Made by a program: the position numbers and the translations under genes
The notes under the pieces: model-generated
What the model was told of the DNA's origin: nothing
What the model saw: only the letters and a program-made list of their open reading frames with translations
Databases searched by the model: none
NCBI GenBank assembly: GCA_017302655.1
Contig: JAFLDE010000007.1
Span: forward strand, 26,520 to 90,519
Reading direction: 5' to 3'
Length of the DNA: 64,000 nt
Source of the DNA: Burkholderiales bacterium
Lineage (GTDB): Bacteria; Pseudomonadota; Gammaproteobacteria; Burkholderiales; Burkholderiaceae_C
In this document: in pieces, positions 43,539 to 52,019 of the stretch
Layout of the letters: each line of letters starts with the position of its first letter
How positions within the stretch are numbered: position 1 is the first letter of the stretch

Positions 43539-43575
43539 CTTTCTTCCTCACCCGTTCCCTTTCCGAGAGTCGTTC

Positions 43576-45120
43576 ATGGGTTTTCTCAGTCAATTCAGCA
43601 TCGGCACTCGCCTGTGGCTCAGCCATGGCTTGCTGCTTGTCTTTGTGCTCGCCATCGGCGCATACGGCGCCATCACCGCCGGCACGCTGGCCAAGCACAT
43701 GGAGAGCACTGCCAATGTCGGCCTGGTCCGCATCAACCAGGCCCAGCAGTTGTCCGATCAGGTGCATGTGATCGCCCGTGCTGCACGCGACCTGCTGTTG
43801 TTAGACGCCGCCAATCAAATCAAGAGGCAGAACGCCGCCATTGACCAGGCCGTGGAGGAAAGCGGCAAGCAACTCGGTGACCTCGCTTTGGGTGCGCAGA
43901 GTGAAGAAGAGCGTGCGCTCAGCACGCAGCTGCGTGAGCGGGGCGAGAAGTTCTTCGCCGCCGTCACCAAATTTCGCCAGGTACAGAAGGATGGCGCGCC
44001 GGAAGATGCGCGAGAAAGCCTGATCGCCGATGTGCGTCCTGCCCAGAACGCCTACCAGGAAAGCCTGAAGGCCATGGTCGAACTGCAAATGGGGTCGGTG
44101 CGCTCTTTGGCCGAAGCTGACTCCAAGCTGGCCAGCAATGCGGTGCTCATCACCATCGTGCTCGTTGCACTCGCGGCGCTGATCGGTGTCCTCGCAGCGC
44201 AGGCCATCAGAACCTCCATCCTGACCCCGGTGCAGCGCGCCCGCGCGGCGGCCGAGGCGATCGGTGGTGGCGATCTCGGACACGAAATCCACGCCGAGGG
44301 CCAGGACGAAGTCGCACGCATGCTGCGCGCCATGCAGGACATGCAGTCCGCGCTGTCGCGTGTGGTGACTTCCGTGTCCAGCGCAGCGGGCGAGGTCAGC
44401 ACCAGCGCTGAGGCCATCGCTGTGAGCAACCAGAATCTCAGCGAACGAACAGGTCGCGCCGCTGCCAGCCTGCAGACCACGGCAGCGTCGGTCGAGCAGA
44501 TCGCCGCCAATCTGGCCGGAGCCAGTGAGCTGACGCGCAAAGCCGCTGGCATCGCAGGACACGCGCGTACGGCGGCAGCCAACGGCGGCACGGCGGTCGC
44601 GCAAGTGGTCGAGACCATGCAGGAGATCAGCGCCAGTTCGCGCAAGATCGGCGACATCATCGGCGTCATCGACGGCATCGCCTTCCAAACCAACATCCTG
44701 GCGCTTAACGCTGCGGTCGAAGCCGCACGCGCGGGTGAACAGGGCCGCGGGTTCGCCGTGGTTGCCGGCGAAGTTCGCTCGCTGGCCTCACGTGCCGCCG
44801 ATGCCGCCAAGGAGATCAAGGTCCTGATCAGTGAGTCCACGGTGAAGGTGGAGAACGGCACGCAGCTGGTCAACAACGCCGGTGCCACCATTCGCTCAGT
44901 GGTCGAAGAGGTGAACAACATGGGCCAGCTGATCGAGGAAATCTCGGTCGCCGCCACCGAGCAAGCGGGCGGCGTGCGCGTCGTGAATGACGCCATGAAC
45001 GAGCTCGACCGCAGTACGCAGCAGAATGCAGGTCTGGTGAACGACCTGAACCGCAGCACCGATGCCCTGTCCGGCAGCTCCAGCCGGCTTGTCGAAGCTG
45101 TCAGCTACTTCCGAACCTGA
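43576..45120 (+). CDS. Methyl-accepting chemotaxis protein
   Basis: This 514-residue receptor starts at the ATG at 43576. A first membrane helix at about 14-34, a four-helix-bundle periplasmic domain ([20 protein letters not shown]), a second helix near 195-212, HAMP, and a signalling domain with tip [19 protein letters not shown] are seen. Methylation segments of the QxxEA type flank it. The ligand is unknown. No cheA or cheW lies nearby. Confidence 0.93.
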   Translation: MGFLSQFSIGTRLWLSHGLLLVFVLAIGAYGAITAGTLAKHMESTANVGLVRINQAQQLSDQVHVIARAARDLLLLDAANQIKRQNAAIDQAVEESGKQLGDLALGAQSEEERALSTQLRERGEKFFAAVTKFRQVQKDGAPEDARESLIADVRPAQNAYQESLKAMVELQMGSVRSLAEADSKLASNAVLITIVLVALAALIGVLAAQAIRTSILTPVQRARAAAEAIGGGDLGHEIHAEGQDEVARMLRAMQDMQSALSRVVTSVSSAAGEVSTSAEAIAVSNQNLSERTGRAAASLQTTAASVEQIAANLAGASELTRKAAGIAGHARTAAANGGTAVAQVVETMQEISASSRKIGDIIGVIDGIAFQTNILALNAAVEAARAGEQGRGFAVVAGEVRSLASRAADAAKEIKVLISESTVKVENGTQLVNNAGATIRSVVEEVNNMGQLIEEISVAATEQAGGVRVVNDAMNELDRSTQQNAGLVNDLNRSTDALSGSSSRLVEAVSYFRT

Positions 45121-45132
45121 ATCGAGACCCCC

Positions 45133-45450
45133 ATGCGCACTTCCCGAATCCTGACCCTGTCCCTGCTGCTGGCCACTGCAACCGCCCTGCAGGCCAATCC
45201 CAAGGTGGTGAAAAAGGTGCCGCCCGAGTTCCCCACCGAGGCGGTACGCAAGAACATCAACGCCGGCAGCGTCAAGGCCAAGCTCACCATCGGCGCCGAC
45301 GGCAAGGTGCTCGAAGTGGAAATCCTGGAGTCGGAACCCAAGCGTGTCTTCGACCGCGTATCCATCGAGGCGCTCAAGGAGTGGCGCTTCGAACCGGCGG
45401 CCGACAAGCAGACGCACGAGGTCAAGCTCGTGTTCCGCAACGACGAGTGA
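45133..45450 (+). CDS. Free-standing TonB C-terminal-domain protein
   Basis: This 105-residue protein has a cleavable signal (ILTLSLLLATATALQA) and then only the TonB C-terminal domain: VKKVPPEFPTEAVRKNINAG, IGADGKVLEVEIL, SIEALKEWRFEPA. Classic TonB has a membrane anchor and a proline-rich spacer, which this lacks. It might bind receptors without ExbBD drive, or serve another periplasmic function. It follows the chemoreceptor with 12 bases between, so they may be cotranscribed, and abuts convergent waaA. Confidence 0.82.
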   Translation: MRTSRILTLSLLLATATALQANPKVVKKVPPEFPTEAVRKNINAGSVKAKLTIGADGKVLEVEILESEPKRVFDRVSIEALKEWRFEPAADKQTHEVKLVFRNDE

Positions 45451-46737
45451 TCAGCTCAGCAGTTGCTGAGCCATTCGTTCCGCCGCACCCTGGTGCGAGG
45501 CCGCGAAGCGCAGCCCGGCGCTCGCCATCCTTTGGCGTGCCGGGCTGTCGTCCAACAGGCGGAGCGCTCTGGCCGTGGCTGCTGCCATGTCCTGGCACCG
45601 CTCGGCAGCTCCGGCCGCCAGCGCTTCTTCGGCCGCCGCTGCGAAGTTGAAAGTGCTTGGTCCCATCAGCAAGGGACAGCCGCAAGCCGCCGCCTGGATC
45701 AGGTTTTGGCCTCCCAAGGGCGCAAAGCTGCCGCCGAGCATGGCCAGGTCAGCGGCTGCGTAATACGCCGGCATCTCCCCCATGCTGTCGCCAAGCCAGG
45801 CGCCGGCGTCAGCAGGCGGCAAGCCTGCCCGCCAAGCCGAGCGCCGCGCCACGCGCAGGCCGGCCTCTGCCAGCAGTGAGGCCACTTCATCGAAGCGCTG
45901 CGGATGTCGCGGCACCACCAGGATCAACGGGCGCTCGCGGATGGACGCTCGCTGGGCGCTCAGCGCCTGCAGCAGCATCGCTTCCTCGCCGTCGCGGCTG
46001 ACAGCCAGCAGCAGCACCGGCCGGTCCGCAGCTTCACGCCAGCGACGGCCGAGTGCCAACAGTTCGGGCTCCGGCTTGGAGTCGAACTTCAGATTGCCGG
46101 CCACCTCAACCCGCGAGGCGCCCATGCAGCGCAGGCGCTCGGCGTCCGGCGCGGATTGCGCCAGCACCCGGCGCAAGCCGGCGGCCGCAGGGCGCAGCAG
46201 GGCTGCCATGCGTTGGCCGCTGCGCAGGCTCTTGCGGCTGAGCCGGGCATTGGCCAAGTCGACCGGCACGCCGGCCCGCTGGGCCTGAGCGATCAGGGTC
46301 GGCCAGACCTCCGTCTCCATCAACACGCCCTGGCGCGGCTGCCAGAAGTCGAAGAAGCGCCGCGTGGCGCCGGGGGTGTCGAGCGGGAGCCAGCATTGCG
46401 CGTCGCCTTCACGCAGCAACTTGGCACCGGCCTCGCGCCCGGTGGCGGTGGTGCAGGTAAGCAGCAGACGCAGATCGGGACCTTGACGGCGCAACGCCTC
46501 GATGAGCGGCGCGGCGGCCAGGGTCTCGCCCAGGCTCACGGCGTGCAGCCAGAACCAGCCGCAGCCCGACGGACGCCGCATGTCGTAGAAGCCGAGGCGT
46601 TCGGCCATCACCACGCGATAGCCCGGTTCCTGCCGGCCCCGCCACCACCAGCGCGCCAGCAACAGCGGCGTGGCCAGGCGCATCGCCCAGCCCCATAGCG
46701 CAAGAGCCAGCGTTTCTCTCAAGCCATCCGCGCCCAC
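45451..46737 (-). CDS. waaA: 3-deoxy-D-manno-octulosonic acid (Kdo) transferase
   Basis: This 428-residue inner-membrane glycosyltransferase attaches Kdo to lipid A. N-terminal hydrophobic segment (WAMRLATPLLLARWW), then WLHAVSLGETLAA, LLTCTTATGREAG, TEVWPTLI and the C-terminal FAPLGGQNLIQAAACGCPLLMGP are family features. It probably follows the phosphomutase gene on the same strand (67 bases apart). Confidence 0.95.
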   Translation of the reverse strand: MGADGLRETLALALWGWAMRLATPLLLARWWWRGRQEPGYRVVMAERLGFYDMRRPSGCGWFWLHAVSLGETLAAAPLIEALRRQGPDLRLLLTCTTATGREAGAKLLREGDAQCWLPLDTPGATRRFFDFWQPRQGVLMETEVWPTLIAQAQRAGVPVDLANARLSRKSLRSGQRMAALLRPAAAGLRRVLAQSAPDAERLRCMGASRVEVAGNLKFDSKPEPELLALGRRWREAADRPVLLLAVSRDGEEAMLLQALSAQRASIRERPLILVVPRHPQRFDEVASLLAEAGLRVARRSAWRAGLPPADAGAWLGDSMGEMPAYYAAADLAMLGGSFAPLGGQNLIQAAACGCPLLMGPSTFNFAAAAEEALAAGAAERCQDMAAATARALRLLDDSPARQRMASAGLRFAASHQGAAERMAQQLLS

Positions 46738-46741
46738 TGGG

Positions 46742-46776
46742 CCGCCCCAAGGGCGCGGCGGCCCCCTTGAGGGGTG
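46742..46776. repeat. GC-rich dyad-symmetric spacer between phosphomutase and waaA
   Basis: The spacer contains GCCGC/GCGGC and CCCCTTGAGGGG inverted repeats (46740-46776). Such GC-rich dyads may form an intercistronic hairpin. No T-run follows on the minus strand, so termination is doubtful. Confidence 0.35.
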
Positions 46777-46804
46777 GCGACCGCAGGGAGACCTGATGGA
46801 GCCA

Positions 46805-48196
46805 TCAGTGCGCCGACGCCTGGAAGCTGTAATCGGGCTTCACGCGCACCAGTTGCGCGAGCACTTCAGCCTGGATGCGCTCCAGCGCTGCTTGCGTGTG
46901 GCCCTCGAAACGCAGCACCAGCACCGGCGTGGTGTTGCTGGCACGGATGAGGCCGAAGCCGTCCGCGTACTCCACGCGCAAGCCGTCGATGGTCACCACC
47001 TCCTGCGCGTTCGGGAACTCGGCCACTTCCTGCAGCTTGGCCACGATGGCGTGATGCTCACCCTCGGCGCAGGCGATGTTCAACTCGGGCGTGTTGACGC
47101 TGTCGGGCAGGCTGTTGAGCAAGGCGCTCGGGTCGGCCACGCGCGAGAGGATCTCCAGCATGCGCGCTGCGGTGTACATGCCGTCGTCGAAGCCATACCA
47201 GCGCTCGGCAAAGAAGATGTGCCCGCTGAGTTCACCGGCGATCGGCGCGCCGGTCTCCTTCAGCTTGGCCTTGGCGAGCGAATGGCCGGTCTTCCACATC
47301 AGGGCCTTGCCGCCATGCTGCTCGATCCAGGGCTTCAGGCGCTGGGTGCACTTCACGTCGTAGATGATCTGGGCACCCGGTACGCGGGTCAGCACGTCCT
47401 TCACCAGCAGCATGTACTGGCGATCCGGCATGATGACCTTGCCGTCGGCGGTGACGATGCCCAGGCGGTCCCCATCGCCGTCGAACGCCAGGCCCAGTTC
47501 GGCGCCGGTGGCATGCACAATTTTCTTCAGGTCTTCCAGGTTTTCCAGCTTGCTCGGATCCGGGTGGTGGTTGGGGAAGTCGCCGTCCACCTTCGAGTAG
47601 ATGTCGATGACCTCGCAGCCCATGGCGCGCAGGATGGCGGGCGCGCTGGCGCCTGGGATGCCGTTGCCGCTGTCCACCACCACCTTCATCGGACGGGCCA
47701 GCTTGCAGTCCTTGACGATGCGCTTCGTGTACTCGGCCACGATGTCCATCTGCCCGTAGCGGCCCTTGCCGCTGCTGTAGTCCTCGGCCTGGATGCGGCG
47801 CATCAAGCCCTGGATCTCCTCGCCGTACACCGCACGGCCGGCCAGCACCATCTTGAAGCCGTTGTAGTCCTTGGGGTTGTGACTGCCGGTGACCATGATG
47901 CAGCTGTGGCAGCCATGCTTGCCACGGGTCGCGGCCACGTAATAGGTCATGGGCGTGGTCACCATGCCGAGATCGACCACATCGATCCCGGTCGAGCGCA
48001 GACCCTTCGCCAGCGCTGCCACCAGCATCGGACCCGACAAGCGCCCATCTCGCCCCACCACGACCGCTCTCTCCCCAGCCTTCAGCGCTTCGGTACCGAA
48101 TGCTCGGCCGATGTGCTCGGCCACCGCCTCGTCAAGGTTGCGGCCGACGACGCCGCGGATGTCATAGGCCTTGAAGATGGAGGCATCAACTTGCAT
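46805..48196 (-). CDS. Phosphomannomutase/phosphoglucomutase
   Basis: This 463-residue enzyme starts at the ATG at 48196 (MQVDASIFKAYDIRG); the longer frame is not conserved. The phosphoserine loop is TGSHNP (Ser105), the metal loop AFDGDGDRLG, and the sugar-binding GELSGHIFFAERWYGFDDG. It makes mannose-1-P or glucose-1-P for LPS and exopolysaccharide, which suits the waaA neighbour. AlgC/ManB-type enzymes have this length. Confidence 0.94.
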   Translation of the reverse strand: MQVDASIFKAYDIRGVVGRNLDEAVAEHIGRAFGTEALKAGERAVVVGRDGRLSGPMLVAALAKGLRSTGIDVVDLGMVTTPMTYYVAATRGKHGCHSCIMVTGSHNPKDYNGFKMVLAGRAVYGEEIQGLMRRIQAEDYSSGKGRYGQMDIVAEYTKRIVKDCKLARPMKVVVDSGNGIPGASAPAILRAMGCEVIDIYSKVDGDFPNHHPDPSKLENLEDLKKIVHATGAELGLAFDGDGDRLGIVTADGKVIMPDRQYMLLVKDVLTRVPGAQIIYDVKCTQRLKPWIEQHGGKALMWKTGHSLAKAKLKETGAPIAGELSGHIFFAERWYGFDDGMYTAARMLEILSRVADPSALLNSLPDSVNTPELNIACAEGEHHAIVAKLQEVAEFPNAQEVVTIDGLRVEYADGFGLIRASNTTPVLVLRFEGHTQAALERIQAEVLAQLVRVKPDYSFQASAH

Positions 48197-48327
48197 GGTG
48201 TTCAAGCGGGGAGGTGAAGAGCGCGAGATTGTAGAAAGCCAGGGTTTCATGGCGGTTCAGCGGCCAGGCTGTCGATTGGTCGACTGCTGCGGACCATCCA
48301 TCGACCGTCTGCCTAGACTGCCGGCCC

Positions 48328-49449
48328 ATGCGTTTCCTCGACACCCTGCAACTCGCCCGCCAGGACTTCTTCAAGCTGAAGAAGCACCGCGAGGCGCCGG
48401 CCTGGGCAATGTGGCTCATGACCTTGCTGGTTTCCTTGGCCTGGGGCACCGGCTTCTTGTTGCTGGGTTGGCTGCTGGGCGGGGCGAGGTTTCTCGACGC
48501 CGGCTGGACGCGCGTGGTGCCGCCGTTCTACGTCACGTCCCTGATCATCGGCGGCGTCGTTCACATGCTCTACACGGGCATCGAACGCTGGGCGCCGCAG
48601 CGCTTCATCGACTGGACCAACGGTGAACCGACCGCCGGCGTCAGCGCCTTCTTCGCGGCAACCTCCATCACCGGAGTGCTGTTCGGCCTCTATCTGGCTC
48701 GCGAAGTGATGGGCGGCCTGCCGGGCTGGGAGCGCGTGGACTGGAACCCGCAGCGCTCCTGGATCTCCTTCGGCAGCGTGGGCGTGCTGGTCAGCGTCAT
48801 CTGGGGCATGTGGGCCTGGCAGGAGTGGAGCGAACGGCAACTCAGGCTGCAGGCCAAGGAAGCCGAGCTGAAGCTCTTGCAGGCGCAGATCGAGCCGCAC
48901 TACCTGTTCAACACCCTGGCCAATGTGCGCAGCCTCATCGACTGCGAACCCGCTGCCGCCGGCGAACTGCTCGACACGTTCACCGACCACCTGCGAGCCA
49001 GCCTGACCATCATGCGCGCGGACAGCATCCCGCTGGCGCAGGAGCTCGACATGGTCGGCCACTACCTGAAGCTGATGCAGTTGCGCATGTGCGAGCGGCT
49101 GAGCTTCCGAATCGAAGCTGACGAGGCGGCGCGCCAGGTTCAGGTGCCGCCGCTGCTGCTGCAGCCCTTGGTCGAAAACGCCGTGCATCACGGCCTGGAG
49201 TGCTCGGTGGATGCCGGCGAGATCGTGGTGCGCGCCACAGTACAGCAGGGCCGCTTGCGCATCAGCGTAGAGGACGACGGCGTCGGCTTGGACGCGCCGC
49301 GCCCGGCGCGCAAGGGCAATGGCGTGGCCACGAAGAACATCCGCGATCGCCTGAGCGCACGCTGGGGCGATGCCGCCCACTTTCAACTGCAGCCGCGCCA
49401 ACCGCGCGGCGTGATCGCGACCCTGGACCTGCCGACCTCGCCCACATGA
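48328..49449 (+). CDS. LytS-type (HisKA-like, His_kinase family) sensor kinase
   Basis: This 373-residue membrane kinase has four membrane helices in the first 160 residues and a His_kinase domain with the phospho-acceptor His191 in QIEPHYLFNTLANV, N-box LVENAVHHGLE, and VEDDGVGL. The signal is unknown. Its stop overlaps the response-regulator start (ATGA). In other bacteria, such pairs control autolysis, alginate or sugar responses. Confidence 0.9.
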   Translation: MRFLDTLQLARQDFFKLKKHREAPAWAMWLMTLLVSLAWGTGFLLLGWLLGGARFLDAGWTRVVPPFYVTSLIIGGVVHMLYTGIERWAPQRFIDWTNGEPTAGVSAFFAATSITGVLFGLYLAREVMGGLPGWERVDWNPQRSWISFGSVGVLVSVIWGMWAWQEWSERQLRLQAKEAELKLLQAQIEPHYLFNTLANVRSLIDCEPAAAGELLDTFTDHLRASLTIMRADSIPLAQELDMVGHYLKLMQLRMCERLSFRIEADEAARQVQVPPLLLQPLVENAVHHGLECSVDAGEIVVRATVQQGRLRISVEDDGVGLDAPRPARKGNGVATKNIRDRLSARWGDAAHFQLQPRQPRGVIATLDLPTSPT

Positions 49450-50180
49450 CGACCGCTCTCATCGCCGACGACGAACCCCATCTGCTGCGCCATCTTCAGA
49501 CCCTGCTGGCGCAGGCCTGGCCAGAACTTCAGGTGCTGGAACCCGCCCGCAACGGCCTGGAGGCTGCTGAGGCCATCGGCGCCCACAACCCAGACATCGC
49601 CTTCCTCGACATCCAGATGCCGGGCCTCACCGGCCTGGAGGTCGCACAGGGCATCGAAGGCGACACGCGGGTGGTCTTCGTCACCGCCTACGACGAATAC
49701 GCCTTGCAGGCCTTCGAGGCCGCGGCTGTCGACTACCTGCTCAAGCCCTTGAAGCTCGAGCGCCTGCAGCGCACCGTCGAGCGTCTGCGCAGCGGCAGCC
49801 TGGAAGACGCCCTGCCCCGCGCGGTGCAGCAGCTGGCCCCACCGAGGCCCGCACAACCCCTGCGCTGGGTGCGCGCCTCACAGGGAGAGATCACCCACCA
49901 GATCGATGTACAGGACGTCATCTACTTCCACGCCGACGAGAAGTACACGGTGGTCCGCACCCGTGAGGCCGAGCATCTGATTCGCACACCAATCCAGGAA
50001 CTCGTTGCCCAACTCGACCCCGACCAGTTCTGGCAGGTGCATCGCAGCACCGTCATCAACCTGGCCATGCTGGCGGGTACCCGGCGCGATGAGGCCTCCC
50101 GTCTGTTCGTGCGCTTCAAAGGCCTGAGCACCGAGTTGCCGGTCAGCCGCGCCTACGTGCCGCGCTTCAAGGCCATGTAG
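49446..50180 (+). CDS. LytTR-type response regulator
   Basis: This 244-residue regulator has a receiver domain (phospho-acceptor Asp55 in AFLDIQMPG, Lys in YLLKPLK) and a LytTR DNA-binding domain from about residue 135 (VIYFHADEKYTVV, FWQVHRSTVIN). It is cotranscribed with the sensor kinase. AlgR-like regulators have this plan. Targets are unknown. Confidence 0.93.
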   Translation: MTTALIADDEPHLLRHLQTLLAQAWPELQVLEPARNGLEAAEAIGAHNPDIAFLDIQMPGLTGLEVAQGIEGDTRVVFVTAYDEYALQAFEAAAVDYLLKPLKLERLQRTVERLRSGSLEDALPRAVQQLAPPRPAQPLRWVRASQGEITHQIDVQDVIYFHADEKYTVVRTREAEHLIRTPIQELVAQLDPDQFWQVHRSTVINLAMLAGTRRDEASRLFVRFKGLSTELPVSRAYVPRFKAM

Positions 50181-50218
50181 CGCCGCACGCGCCGTCCGAC
50201 AAGGATTGCAGCAGCTCC

Positions 50219-50617
50219 TCAGGCTGCAATGGCCCAGTCTTCAGGGCGCCAGCGGCGAATCATGTGGGCCAGTAGCCGCCCCTCTCCGTCACTCAGGCGG
50301 CCGTCGGCCTGCGCGATCCGGTAGGCCAGTGACAGCAGCTGGCCGCGCCGGCGGCTGTCGCGAACTTCCTCCAGCAGCGGGTTGAGTTGCGTCGGCTCCA
50401 AGTCCCGACCCCAGCGGCGGCGGGAGACCATCTGCAGGTCCTCGCACAGTTCGCGCAGCACCTCTTCCATGAGGCGCTCGTCGATGCCCATGGCATGGGC
50501 GTCGGCCTCTGCTGCGAAGCTGGCCAACTCCGCATCGCTGACGCCGCCGTCGGCAATGAGGACCAGGGCCAGCACGCGGGCGCAGGCCTGCGGGCTGTCA
50601 ATGCAGTAGTTGCGCAT
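50219..50617 (-). CDS. TerB-family protein
   Basis: This 132-residue helical protein starts at 50617. LALVLIADGGVSDAELASF and LAYRIAQADGRLSDGEGRLL are the paired TerB-type repeats with Asp/Glu that may bind divalent metal. The TerB family is linked to tellurite and general stress. Its start overlaps the end of the HPF-like gene by 20 bases, so the two are expressed together. Confidence 0.75.
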   Translation of the reverse strand: MRNYCIDSPQACARVLALVLIADGGVSDAELASFAAEADAHAMGIDERLMEEVLRELCEDLQMVSRRRWGRDLEPTQLNPLLEEVRDSRRRGQLLSLAYRIAQADGRLSDGEGRLLAHMIRRWRPEDWAIAA

Positions 50618-50984
50618 TCGAATCTCCGGCGTTGCAAGACATGGACTGGCGGCGGCACAGCTGACCCCGCGCCACGCGCAGGTCGAAGGCATGGCGGCGG
50701 CGAAGCAACTCGGCGGCCCGACCCAGGGCTTGTGCAAACGCGGTATGCCAGCTTTCGGTCTGTTCGCTCACCTGCCATCGGTGTCCATCGCGTGTGGCCA
50801 CGTGCAAAGCGCATCGCTTGTCACGACCACCCCGCGGTCCGTTCACGTCGTCCAGACTCACCCACACCCGAACCACGTGATGACGAAAGCGCCGCAGGGC
50901 TTGTTGCAATCGCTGTCGCAGCCAAGCCAGCCACGGCTGTCGCTCGGCGCGGTGTCCGCCACGCAGGGTCAGTTCAATCTGCAT
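50598..50984 (-). CDS. HPF/RaiA-family ribosome-associated protein
   Basis: This 128-residue protein starts at the ATG at 50984 (MQIELTLRGG). VRVWVSLDDVNGPRGGRDKRC followed by ALHVAT and a helix with TAFAQALGRAAELLRRR fits the S30AE/HPF fold, which stabilises idle ribosomes. The C-terminal tail is weakly conserved and overlaps terB. A ribosome-hibernation role is inferred. Confidence 0.75.
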   Translation of the reverse strand: MQIELTLRGGHRAERQPWLAWLRQRLQQALRRFRHHVVRVWVSLDDVNGPRGGRDKRCALHVATRDGHRWQVSEQTESWHTAFAQALGRAAELLRRRHAFDLRVARGQLCRRQSMSCNAGDSNAQLLH

Positions 50985-51096
50985 CGGTTCCTCCAGCCCC
51001 ACCACCTGACGAGGCATGGGGTCATCGTGCCGAGCAAGATACTCAAGATGAAGAAGAGCTTTCAATACGAATGCTCAGTTTTTATCTGATTGAAAG

Positions 51097-51963
51097 ATGA
51101 ACTACCACCACCTGCACTACTTTTGGGTCGTGGCCACCGAGGGCGGCATGGCCCGGGCGGCCGAGCGCCTTGACGTAGCGGTTCAAACCGTCAGCAGCCA
51201 GGTGCACGCGTTGGAGCGAAGCCTCGGCGTGAGCCTGCTCAAGCCCGAGGGCCGCGGACTCACCCTGACCGACGCGGGACGCATCGCGCTGCGGGAGGCG
51301 GACGAAATCTTCCGACGCGGTTCGCGACTGCCAGAGTTGTTGCACAGCCAGGCTCGCGAGCGCACGATCAAACTCAACGTGGGTCTGTCTGACGGGCTGC
51401 CCAAACTGCTCGTGCACCAACTGCTGCAACCCGTGTTGGAAGAACCGCAGCTGCAGTTGCGCTGCACCGAGGACCGCACCGAAGAGCTTCTGGCCGCGCT
51501 GGCGCTGCACCGAATCGACCTGGTGCTTTGCGACCAGGCCCCGCCCGTGAACCCGAACCTGAAGCTCTATGTGCACCCACTGACCACCAGTGGCCTGTCC
51601 TGGTATGCGTCGGCGCGCTGGTACGAAGCGGCTGCCCACGGATTCCCCGGCTCGCTGGCCGAGGTACCGGTGCTTCTGCCGACTCGCCACGCGCTGGTGC
51701 GCTCTCAACTCGACCGCTGGTTCGAGGCGCAGGGCATCCGGCCCCGCATCCAGGGTGAATTCCAGGACAGTGCGCTGCTGAAGACCTTCGGCGCCTCCGG
51801 CTTGGGCGTGTTTCCCGTGGTGGACCGCGTGCATGCCGACGTGGAGGCACGCTACGGCGTGCAACGCGTCGGCGCCGCAGACGGGGTCGAAGAGCGCGTG
51901 CTGGCGGTGGCCGCAGACAAGCGCATTCAGCACCCGCTGGTGGCCCGTCTGCTCGGACGCTGA
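51097..51963 (+). CDS. nhaR: NhaR-like LysR-family transcriptional regulator
   Basis: This 288-residue regulator begins NYHHLHYFWVVATEGGMARAAERL, the NhaR form of the LysR DNA-binding domain, and continues with the conserved VSSQVHALERSLGVSLLKPEG. NhaR activates the sodium/proton antiporter nhaA in E. coli; no nhaA lies within this window. The gene is divergent from the HPF/TerB pair. Confidence 0.87.
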   Translation: MNYHHLHYFWVVATEGGMARAAERLDVAVQTVSSQVHALERSLGVSLLKPEGRGLTLTDAGRIALREADEIFRRGSRLPELLHSQARERTIKLNVGLSDGLPKLLVHQLLQPVLEEPQLQLRCTEDRTEELLAALALHRIDLVLCDQAPPVNPNLKLYVHPLTTSGLSWYASARWYEAAAHGFPGSLAEVPVLLPTRHALVRSQLDRWFEAQGIRPRIQGEFQDSALLKTFGASGLGVFPVVDRVHADVEARYGVQRVGAADGVEERVLAVAADKRIQHPLVARLLGR

Positions 51964-52019
51964 AAGGGATAGGTCCGGATTTGTCGCTTGCGGTGGGCTC
52001 CGCAGCCAACAATGCCGCC

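Noticed and set aside
46670-48217. A 515-codon plus-strand frame opposite the phosphomutase
   Set aside because: Antisense to conserved phosphomutase loops; no domain or ribosome-binding site.
51097-51963. NhaR implies a sodium/proton antiporter nearby
   Set aside because: No nhaA or other antiporter gene is present on either side within the window.
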